Positions 1 through 5,161 of a DNA stretch of 8,046 nucleotides are shown piece after piece. The notes under the pieces were generated by a model. That model did not search any database, was not told the DNA's origin, and was given only the letters and a program-made list of their open reading frames with translations. This stretch comes from Anaerolineaceae bacterium. GTDB lineage: Bacteria > Chloroflexota > Anaerolineae > Anaerolineales > Anaerolineaceae. Position numbers and translations under genes: made by a program. The stretch covers positions 1 to 8,046 of the forward strand of contig DLXG01000136.1 in the NCBI GenBank assembly GCA_003448875.1. Direction: 5' to 3'. Numbering within the stretch: the stretch's first letter is position 1; each line of letters starts with the position of its first letter.

Positions 1-276
1 CGTTACGGGGGCGAGGAATTTGTGATTCTGCTGCCTGAGACCAATGCCAGAAACGCAGTCGAGGTCGCCGAACGGCTGCGAAAGTCAGCCGAGGAATGCA
101 CCACCTACATTGGCCCCACCGCCATCCAGATTACGATCAGTCTGGGAGTGGCGCAGATGGATGAGGATTGCCAGAACATTGATGATTTATTCCACCGCGC
201 TGACCGGGCCTTATACCTTGCCAAACAAAACGGGCGCAATCGAGTTTGCACGTGGCAGGCCTATTTGAGCCAATAA
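1..276 (+). CDS. GGDEF-domain diguanylate cyclase, C-terminal fragment
   Basis: This is the C-terminal 91 residues of a protein that begins before the window; the reading frame is open from base 1 and stops at TAA 274-276. The fragment opens with RYGGEEF, so the catalytic GG(D/E)EF signature is intact at visible residues 3-7. It ends with the family's usual tail, RADRALYLAKQNGRNRV, the last helix and strand of the GGDEF fold. Such domains condense two GTP molecules into cyclic di-GMP in the cytoplasm, controlling motility, adhesion or surface polysaccharide. With GGEEF intact, an active cyclase is likely. The inhibitory RxxD site would sit just upstream and cannot be seen, and neither can any sensor or receiver domain. 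Only about 15 residues follow the domain core, so nothing is fused after it. No strong terminator follows; the next gene starts 60 bases downstream from its own promoter. Confidence 0.93.
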   Translation, partial: RYGGEEFVILLPETNARNAVEVAERLRKSAEECTTYIGPTAIQITISLGVAQMDEDCQNIDDLFHRADRALYLAKQNGRNRVCTWQAYLSQ

Positions 277-278
277 CC

Positions 279-287
279 TGCTATAAT
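279..287 (+). promoter_or_regulatory. extended -10 promoter of the phosphoribosyltransferase gene
   Basis: TGCTATAAT is a perfect TGn extended -10 element, with TG at 279-280 and TATAAT at 282-287. No recognisable -35 box lies 16-18 bp upstream (259-264 reads gcctat), which is compatible with extended -10 promoters. The start of transcription is expected near 294, giving a leader of about 43 bases that contains the ribosome binding site. It overlaps the 3' end and spacer of the GGDEF gene, so the phosphoribosyltransferase can be transcribed independently. Confidence 0.6.
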
Positions 288-322
288 TTATTTTTAATCA
301 ATAAATCTCGCCAAACCTGCCG

Positions 323-327
323 AAGGA
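323..327 (+). promoter_or_regulatory. ribosome binding site for the phosphoribosyltransferase
   Basis: AAGGA lies 9 bases before the ATG at 337 and supports that start codon. Confidence 0.6.
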
Positions 328-336
328 TTTCTTTTC

Positions 337-846
337 ATGCGCCGTGAAGTGTTGACCTGGAACGACGTTGATAAACTGATTGATCATCTTATCCCCCAAT
401 TTGAAGTGGAATTTGACGCCATGGTGATGATCACCCATGGCGGAATTATTCCCGGCGGAATGCTGGCTGAAGCCCTGAAATTAAGCATCATTCTGACCGC
501 CTCGGTGGATTTTCCCGCCGAGATGGAACAGGAACACGATAAAGAAAAGACACGCTGGCTGGCATGGCCAAAATTTCTGCAATTTCCGGAAAACAACTTG
601 CTGCGCGGCAGGCGCATTCTGGTCGTTGATGATGTTTGGGGTTCTGGCAGAACCATTACAGCGGTCAAAAACCGCATCACTGCGGCGGCAGGCATCCCGT
701 ACACTTGTGTCCTGCATTTCAACCCGTACCGCAATCTGTTTGGCACCGCCCGCCCGGATTACTACGCCGCCATCACCGATGCGTACATCGTCTACCCGTG
801 GGAAATTGCCCGCGGCACACAGAACCTGTTATTACGAGATTTATAA
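337..846 (+). CDS. phosphoribosyltransferase, hypoxanthine/xanthine PRT-like (type I fold)
   Basis: This 169-residue cytoplasmic protein carries the type I phosphoribosyltransferase signature. The PRPP loop is at residues 94-106 (ILVVDDVWGSGRT), with the acidic pair D98-D99 and the glycine/serine-rich turn that holds the PRPP phosphates. Loop I is probably HGGIIPGG at 34-41. The near-terminal YIVYPWE at 151-157 resembles the segment seen in small purine PRT-like proteins annotated as hypoxanthine phosphoribosyltransferase (COG2236 type). Such enzymes transfer phosphoribose from PRPP to a purine base for salvage. The base specificity cannot be read from the sequence, and some members of this group have no proven purine substrate, so no gene symbol is given. 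The length is normal for the family. The ATG is supported by an AAGGA site and an extended -10 promoter. The gene stands alone between a GGDEF gene and a convergent DoxX-like gene. Confidence 0.8.
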   Translation: MRREVLTWNDVDKLIDHLIPQFEVEFDAMVMITHGGIIPGGMLAEALKLSIILTASVDFPAEMEQEHDKEKTRWLAWPKFLQFPENNLLRGRRILVVDDVWGSGRTITAVKNRITAAAGIPYTCVLHFNPYRNLFGTARPDYYAAITDAYIVYPWEIARGTQNLLLRDL

Positions 847-849
847 AAA

Positions 850-883
850 AACAGCGGATATTTCCTTGCTACTATCCGCTGTT
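850..883 (-). terminator. intrinsic terminator for the DoxX-like gene, possibly bidirectional
   Basis: A perfect 11-bp inverted repeat pairs AACAGCGGATA (850-860) with TATCCGCTGTT (873-883) across a 12-base loop. On the minus strand the stem is followed directly by a run of seven T (complement of the A run 844-850, overlapping the stem by one base), the classic form of a rho-independent terminator for the gene at 908-1492. On the plus strand the hairpin begins four bases after the phosphoribosyltransferase stop codon, but no T run follows, so termination in that direction would be weaker. Confidence 0.85.
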
Positions 884-907
884 AATCCGACTTATTGTCA
901 AGGCAAT

Positions 908-1492
908 TTATATATCTGACTCGTTTTTCGAGAAAATTCGACCCGGCTGCCAGGGTGTGCCCAGCATTGGCAAGACAAAACGGTCAAGCCCCCACCAGCC
1001 GGCATTTTTCCAGGCCAGGATGAGGAAAATAGAAAGAGTAAACAGCACCGGATTGATGCTGGCAGTACCGGCCATCATAAAATTCCAATTCATAAAGCCC
1101 CCAATAAAGGCAGCGATGCCCGTAAACAGCCCTAAGATCAGGGCAATTCCCACCAGAATCTCGCCGGCAACGACCAGTTTGGCAAACCAGGTGTAAGCAC
1201 CGGCATCCAATAACGACTGAATGAAAGCCCTGTACCAGTCAAAGGCAATGGCCGGGCGAGCCGGTGGTTCAGGAACCAGTACGGCCCGTTCCCAGAACCC
1301 TTTCAAGGCCTCACCAGTTTGAACCCAGGCCGGGTTGGAAAGTTTTCCCCATCCTGAGGTCAACCACGTATAGCCGACGTACACACGGGCAATCAGCCAC
1401 AGCCAGGCCCATTGCGGGCTGCCAAACAACGCCTGGGCAGCCGGAGGATCATTGATACCGATCACATTTTGTGAACGTGCAGAAGTAGCCAT
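908..1492 (-). CDS. DoxX/DoxD-like family integral membrane protein
   Basis: The protein has 194 residues with a soluble N-terminal stretch and about four hydrophobic segments, at roughly 28-47, 103-123, 124-141 and 147-163. The first helix ends in SGWGKL (46-51). A later segment reads AGEILVGIALILGLFTG (109-125), a DoxX-like pattern of a small four-helix membrane protein. The family includes the DoxD subunit of archaeal thiosulfate:quinone oxidoreductase and many bacterial relatives of unknown role, some linked to redox stress. No DoxA-like partner is visible here, so the role is open. I chose the ATG at 1492 because AAAGGG lies about 8 bases upstream; a GTG seven codons further up (1513) has no ribosome binding site. 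A promoter at 1544-1571 and a terminator at 850-883 make it a single-gene unit. The long loop at about 52-100 between helices one and two is rich in prolines and aromatic residues. Confidence 0.78.
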   Translation of the reverse strand: MATSARSQNVIGINDPPAAQALFGSPQWAWLWLIARVYVGYTWLTSGWGKLSNPAWVQTGEALKGFWERAVLVPEPPARPAIAFDWYRAFIQSLLDAGAYTWFAKLVVAGEILVGIALILGLFTGIAAFIGGFMNWNFMMAGTASINPVLFTLSIFLILAWKNAGWWGLDRFVLPMLGTPWQPGRIFSKNESDI

Positions 1493-1543
1493 AACAGCAC
1501 CCTTTCGTAACACGAGTATTTGGATGAGAATATCCTAATTAAT

Positions 1544-1571
1544 ATCATAACTCCCTTTCAAATTTTTTCAA
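1544..1571 (-). promoter_or_regulatory. predicted promoter of the DoxX-like gene
   Basis: Read on the minus strand, TTGAAA (1571-1566) and TATGAT (1549-1544) are separated by 16 bp, a good sigma-70-type pair. Transcription would start near 1537, leaving a leader of about 45 bases that includes the AAAGGG ribosome binding site before the ATG at 1492. The 116-bp gap (1493-1608) also holds a weak AT-rich stem, AATCAT/ATGATT at 1579-1584 and 1605-1610, followed on the minus strand by five T. It could be a poor terminator for the glycosyltransferase gene. Confidence 0.55.
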
Positions 1572-1608
1572 GAACAAAAATCATATAATCAGTCAACCAA
1601 TGGGATGA

Positions 1609-2637
1609 TTACGATTGTAAAAGCACCTGCCGATAGGCAGTACACATTTTTCCCAGATCAAAATGCTCTTCGGCAACCTGCCGGGCCGACCGGCGAAATC
1701 TCCCCTGATCCTCAAGCATCTCCATGACTGCTTCTGCCAGCGGATCAAAGCGGGGCAATTCGGCCCGCCAGGGATCGTTGCCGTATTCCACCACCCGCCC
1801 GCTATCTCCCATCACCAGTTCGGGTAAAGCGCCGGTAGCAAAGGCAGCCACCGGTGTACCGCAGGCCAGCGCTTCGATCACCGAGTTCGGGCAGGTAGCG
1901 TGCAAATCGGTGGATAAAAACAGGTGCGCCTGCCGGTTCAAGGCTGGGATTTGTTTCGGCGCAACGACACCCGTCCAGATGATATTCAATTTGGGATTAT
2001 GTTGCGCCAAACGCTGCATATCGGTTTGATGAACATCTCCGGTGATCACCAATTCTAGCGGTAAGTTCACGCGCTTCTGAAGCGCAGCCGCAAACCCTGT
2101 GGCAATTTCAAGCCCGATTTCGAATCCCCCCTTCAAATGACCTTCTACCACCTGTATTCTCACCCGCTCCGGCGGTGGGCACTCATCCCCATCCGGTGAA
2201 AACTCGGTTAGGTCAACCCCATTCCAGATAACGGTATTCTCCACCGGGGTTTTTCCATACTCCCTCTCCCACCATGCCCGCGCAAACCGGCTCTGATATA
2301 CCACAGAATCGGCTAAAAAGCGGCGCGTAAACGCCAGCAGCAGGTTGCCCGCCTCAGCCCGCAAAAAATGACGCCAGCCGGTCTTGCGGTAGCGGTGAAT
2401 CCAGTTGATGCCGTTCAAACGCTGTACCACGCGCACCCCCCGCCGGCGCGCTTGCAGGATGGGCTGAATGTGGCGCGTTCCGGCGATGATCAGGATAGCG
2501 CGGGTATCGCTGCGCAGCGGGTCGTGGTGAACTTCAACCCCCAGCCTTGCCATTCCGGCTTTGAAACGGGCCGAAAAAGAAGCCGGCCCTGCCAGCGCAT
2601 GAATCTGGGGGAGCAGGCAAAGGCTGCCGCCGTTCAT
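1609..2637 (-). CDS. GT4-type family glycosyltransferase (group 1)
   Basis: This 342-residue predicted cytoplasmic or membrane-associated glycosyltransferase has a GT-B fold. Near the N terminus, GPASFSARFKAGMARLGVEV (17-36) is the typical first helix after a glycine/serine loop that faces the acceptor. The C-terminal nucleotide-sugar domain contains VITGD (197-201) and CPNSVIEALACGTPV (249-263), ending in GALPELV (269-275). E255 is the second glutamate of the EX7E donor-binding motif, but the position eight residues earlier is A247, so the first glutamate is missing. No signal peptide or clear transmembrane helix is present. The gene starts inside the wecB stop (ATGA, 2634-2637), with a GGAGG just upstream, so it is translationally coupled. 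Position and family suggest transfer of ManNAcA or a neighbouring sugar onto a lipid-linked or surface glycan. Donor and acceptor are inferred, not visible. It is the last gene of the operon. Confidence 0.85.
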   Translation of the reverse strand: MNGGSLCLLPQIHALAGPASFSARFKAGMARLGVEVHHDPLRSDTRAILIIAGTRHIQPILQARRRGVRVVQRLNGINWIHRYRKTGWRHFLRAEAGNLLLAFTRRFLADSVVYQSRFARAWWEREYGKTPVENTVIWNGVDLTEFSPDGDECPPPERVRIQVVEGHLKGGFEIGLEIATGFAAALQKRVNLPLELVITGDVHQTDMQRLAQHNPKLNIIWTGVVAPKQIPALNRQAHLFLSTDLHATCPNSVIEALACGTPVAAFATGALPELVMGDSGRVVEYGNDPWRAELPRFDPLAEAVMEMLEDQGRFRRSARQVAEEHFDLGKMCTAYRQVLLQS

Positions 2638-3779
2638 CGCCCTCCCGGCTCTTTAAAATTCAACAGGGCCGATACAATTCGTTCGGCGGCATGCCCATCT
2701 CCAAAAGGATTCTCGGCCCTCACCATGGCGCGATACGCAGTCTCATCTTCCAGCAAGCGGCTGGTTTCACGGATAATCCGCTCCGTATCCCAGCCGACCA
2801 GCTTCAATACCCCTGCCTCCACCCCTTCGGGGCGTTCGGTGGTATTGCGCAGCACCAGTGTGGGTTTCCCCAAACCGGTGGCTTCTTCTTGAATGCCGCC
2901 CGAATCGGTCAGCACCAGCCGGGCAGCCTGCAACAGATGCACCATCGTCAGGTATTCCAGCGGCGGCAGCAGAGCAATATTCGGCACACCGCTCAGCAGA
3001 CGGTAAACCGGCTGCTGAACATTGGGATTCAAGTGGACGGGATAGATGATCTGAATTTCGTTGCTGTAACGCTCTGCCAGCCACTTCAAGGCCCGGCAAA
3101 TCGCTTCCAGCGGCTCACCGAAGTTCTCGCGCCGATGGGCCGTGACCAGCACCAGCTGCCTGCCCCCCGCCCCAATGCCGTACTGGTCGAGAATCTGGCG
3201 GGCTTCTTCGGGGATCGGACGGCGGACAATCTCGTTCAACGCATCAATGACCGGATTACCGGTCACGACAATCCGCCAATCCTCAACACCCTCTCTAAGC
3301 AGGTTTTCGCGACTGTGGAGGGTGGGGGCAAGGTGTAAATCTGCCACCACACTGGCTACCCGGCGGTTGACTTCCTCCGGGAAGGGCTGCCAGCGGTCAC
3401 CGGAACGCAATCCGGCTTCGACATGCCCCACCTTAATTCGCTGGTAATATCCCAGCAGTGCTGCTGCCATGACGGTTGTCGTATCACCCTGTACCAGCAT
3501 CCAGTCCGGTTGAAGTTCGCGCAGTACCGGGTCAAGATGGGTGAAAATAGCCGCCGTCAACTGCGACAGGCTTTGATTGGGCTGCATCAGATTGAGGTCG
3601 TAATCGGGTTGAATAGCGAATAAGTCCAAAACCTGATCCAGCATCTGGCGATGCTGGGCTGTGACAATCACCCGCGACTCGATTTCGGGCGTCTTTGCCA
3701 ATGCCTGCACCACCGGCGCCATTTTGACCGCCTCCGGTCGGGTGCCAAAAATAGAAACAACGCGCAATTTTCGGCTCAT
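2634..3779 (-). CDS. wecB: UDP-N-acetylglucosamine 2-epimerase (non-hydrolysing)
   Basis: At 381 residues it matches the usual length of bacterial WecB/MnaA. It interconverts UDP-GlcNAc and UDP-ManNAc in the cytoplasm. The family motifs appear in order: FGTRPEAVKM (11-20) with the Arg and Lys near the N terminus, VQGDTTT (96-102) with D99, GHVEAGLRSG (118-127) with E121, PFPEEVNRR (132-140), TGNPVIDAL (173-181), VTAHRREN (212-219) with H215, YPVHLNPNV (246-254), and TDSGGIQEEA (291-300), the UDP-binding loop, followed by RNTTERPEGVEAG (311-323). All expected catalytic positions seem present. The ATG at 3779 overlaps the wecC stop by 4 bases, with AGGA at 3784-3787. Pairing with a WecC-type dehydrogenase points to UDP-ManNAcA synthesis rather than to free ManNAc or sialic acid pathways, which use the hydrolysing enzyme. 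The N-terminal and C-terminal GT-B-like halves are both complete. Confidence 0.96.
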   Translation of the reverse strand: MSRKLRVVSIFGTRPEAVKMAPVVQALAKTPEIESRVIVTAQHRQMLDQVLDLFAIQPDYDLNLMQPNQSLSQLTAAIFTHLDPVLRELQPDWMLVQGDTTTVMAAALLGYYQRIKVGHVEAGLRSGDRWQPFPEEVNRRVASVVADLHLAPTLHSRENLLREGVEDWRIVVTGNPVIDALNEIVRRPIPEEARQILDQYGIGAGGRQLVLVTAHRRENFGEPLEAICRALKWLAERYSNEIQIIYPVHLNPNVQQPVYRLLSGVPNIALLPPLEYLTMVHLLQAARLVLTDSGGIQEEATGLGKPTLVLRNTTERPEGVEAGVLKLVGWDTERIIRETSRLLEDETAYRAMVRAENPFGDGHAAERIVSALLNFKEPGGR

Positions 3780-5056
3780 GCAGTCCTGCCCACCCCTAAG
3801 CGGTAGACTTCAAAACCGGCTTGCTGCCACTCGTGGGCCTTCCAGCCGTTGACGGCATCCAGCACCACCCGCGCTCCCGTCATTTGCCTGACCTTATGAG
3901 GATCCAGGGCTTTGAACTGGTCATGGGCTACCAGTAAAAGCAGCAATTCCGCCCCTTCAACGGCGGCTTGCAGTGAGTCGGTATTGGCTACGCCGTTGAA
4001 GGAATAATCGGTCTTGTAAGGTTCATAAGCACGCACCTGCGCACCGGCCGATTGTAATAAATGCACCACTTCGACGGCGGGACTCTCGCGCAAATCATCC
4101 ACGTTGGGTTTGTAAGCCAATCCGAGTGCAGCAATCTGGCGTCTGTTCAGATCGCCAAAAATCCGCTGCACCAGTTGCACCACAAAAGCCGGCTGGTCAT
4201 CGTTCACCTTGCGCGCCGTCCGGATGAGCGGTGTCAAATCGGGGGCCGCCTCTACTAGAAACCACGGATCCACACTGATGCAATGCCCGCCCACACCCGG
4301 GCCGGGAGAAAGGATATTGACGCGCGGATGACGATTGGCAAGGCGAATTGCCTCCCACACATCCACCCCAAAGCGGTCGGCCAGTCGGGAAAACTCATTG
4401 GCAATTGCGATGTTCACATCGCGATAGGTATTTTCCATTAGCTTGACCATTTCGGCGGTGGTGGCATCCGTCAGGATGATCTCACCGCGCACAAAGATGG
4501 AATACAAATCCCGCCCGGCCTGGGCCGATTCGGGGTTGACACCGCCAATGATGCGCGCATTCTCGATTAACTCACGTAAAATCTGACCGGGCAAGACCCG
4601 TTCAGGGGAATAAGCGAGGTAAAAATCCTGCCCGGCCTTCAAGCCGCTTTTTTCCAAAATCGGCGCCACCAGATTGACGGTGGTCATCGGCGGCGAGGTT
4701 GATTCGAGGATAACCAGATTGCCCTTACGCAAATACGGGACAATTGCCTCACTGGCTGACCGGACGGCGCGCATATCCGCTCGTTTGTCCTCGTAAAACG
4801 GCGTCGGAACAGCAATGATAAAGGCATCTGCTGGTTGGGGCTGCTGGCTGACGGTCAGATTGCCGGAACGCAGGGCTGCCTGCACCAGTGTTCTCAACCC
4901 GGGTTCGTAAAGGTGCAAATGTCCGTTTTGCAGACCGTTGACAATTTGCGGGTTGACATCCACTCCCACCACTCTCAACCCATGTGTGGCAAAAGTACTG
5001 GCCGTCGGCAGGCCAATATATCCCAGACCTAAAATACAAATCTTCTCAAAATTCAT
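3776..5056 (-). CDS. wecC: UDP-N-acetyl-D-mannosamine dehydrogenase
   Basis: The 426-residue enzyme belongs to the UDP-glucose/GDP-mannose dehydrogenase superfamily and makes UDP-ManNAcA from UDP-ManNAc with two NAD+. The N-terminal Rossmann domain has GLGYIG (10-15) and ends its second strand at VGVDVN (30-35). The central domain has EMVKLMENTYRDVNIA (202-217), with Lys205 and Asn209. The active-site segment VNILSPGPGVGGHCISVDPW (246-265) carries the catalytic Cys259. The DPWF form of this segment, not DPFY, is what I recall for WecC as opposed to WbpA-type enzymes. The C-terminal UDP-binding domain starts with LGLAYKPNVDDLRESPA (311-327). The ATG at 5056 has AAGGA six bases upstream and a TATAAT about 37 bases upstream. 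It is the first gene of the operon. The adjoining epimerase supports the ManNAc specificity, though UDP-GlcNAc dehydrogenase activity cannot be fully excluded. Confidence 0.93.
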   Translation of the reverse strand: MNFEKICILGLGYIGLPTASTFATHGLRVVGVDVNPQIVNGLQNGHLHLYEPGLRTLVQAALRSGNLTVSQQPQPADAFIIAVPTPFYEDKRADMRAVRSASEAIVPYLRKGNLVILESTSPPMTTVNLVAPILEKSGLKAGQDFYLAYSPERVLPGQILRELIENARIIGGVNPESAQAGRDLYSIFVRGEIILTDATTAEMVKLMENTYRDVNIAIANEFSRLADRFGVDVWEAIRLANRHPRVNILSPGPGVGGHCISVDPWFLVEAAPDLTPLIRTARKVNDDQPAFVVQLVQRIFGDLNRRQIAALGLAYKPNVDDLRESPAVEVVHLLQSAGAQVRAYEPYKTDYSFNGVANTDSLQAAVEGAELLLLLVAHDQFKALDPHKVRQMTGARVVLDAVNGWKAHEWQQAGFEVYRLGVGRTA

Positions 5057-5062
5057 AGAGCA

Positions 5063-5067
5063 TCCTT
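5063..5067 (-). promoter_or_regulatory. ribosome binding site of wecC
   Basis: AAGGA on the minus strand lies six bases before the wecC ATG and fixes that start. Confidence 0.65.
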
Positions 5068-5148
5068 AGAATACAGTTTGATTGCTGGGGGAATTATATC
5101 CCAAACCCTGCTGAGCCTGCATAAACCCACCTGCCTTCGGGTTGAAAG

Positions 5149-5154
5149 TATAAT
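5149..5154 (+). promoter_or_regulatory. -10 element for the flippase, predicting a leaderless mRNA
   Basis: TATAAT ends seven bases before the A of the ATG at 5162, so the predicted transcription start coincides with, or is one base from, the start codon. The bases immediately before the ATG read TTGAAAAG and contain no Shine-Dalgarno sequence. No good -35 is seen 16-18 bp upstream. Confidence 0.45.
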
Positions 5155-5161
5155 TGAAAAG

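Larger units (their letters stand above)
5057..5161. promoter_or_regulatory. divergent promoter region between wecC and the flippase gene
   Basis: This 105-bp spacer separates two head-to-head genes. For wecC (minus) there is TATAAT at 5098-5093 with no clear -35, and an AAGGA ribosome binding site at 5067-5063. For the flippase (plus) there is TATAAT at 5149-5154, only seven bases before the ATG, again without a convincing -35. The wecC -10 sits in a partly symmetric sequence, GGGATATAATTCCC on the minus strand, which could be an operator or chance. TTGAAA occurs twice, at 5142-5147 and 5154-5159, as a 12-bp-period direct repeat around the plus-strand -10. Confidence 0.55.

Noticed and set aside
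286..306. AT-only inverted repeat ATTTATT / AATAAAT between the GGDEF and phosphoribosyltransferase genes
   Set aside because: The stem has no G-C pair and overlaps the -10 element and expected start site, so it is unlikely to be a working terminator.
636..1196. Open frame of 186 codons on the plus strand
   Set aside because: It runs through the phosphoribosyltransferase in another frame, across the terminator hairpin and antisense to the DoxX-like gene. No domain pattern or ribosome binding site is present.
1493..1513. Upstream GTG start for the DoxX-like gene
   Set aside because: No Shine-Dalgarno lies before it, and the AAAGGG site that serves the ATG at 1492 would be inside the coding region.
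2368..2892. Open frame of 174 codons on the plus strand
   Set aside because: It is antisense to the junction of wecB and the glycosyltransferase, with no domain signature; both real genes are well supported.
2691..3338. Long open frame of 215 codons on the plus strand
   Set aside because: It lies wholly antisense to wecB, whose motifs are unambiguous. The translation has no recognisable domain and is a shadow of the high-GC codon pattern.
5078..5161. Upstream TTG start extending the flippase by 28 residues
   Set aside because: The extension would run through the divergent promoter region, lacks a ribosome binding site, and does not match the MurJ family N terminus. The ATG at 5162 fits better.
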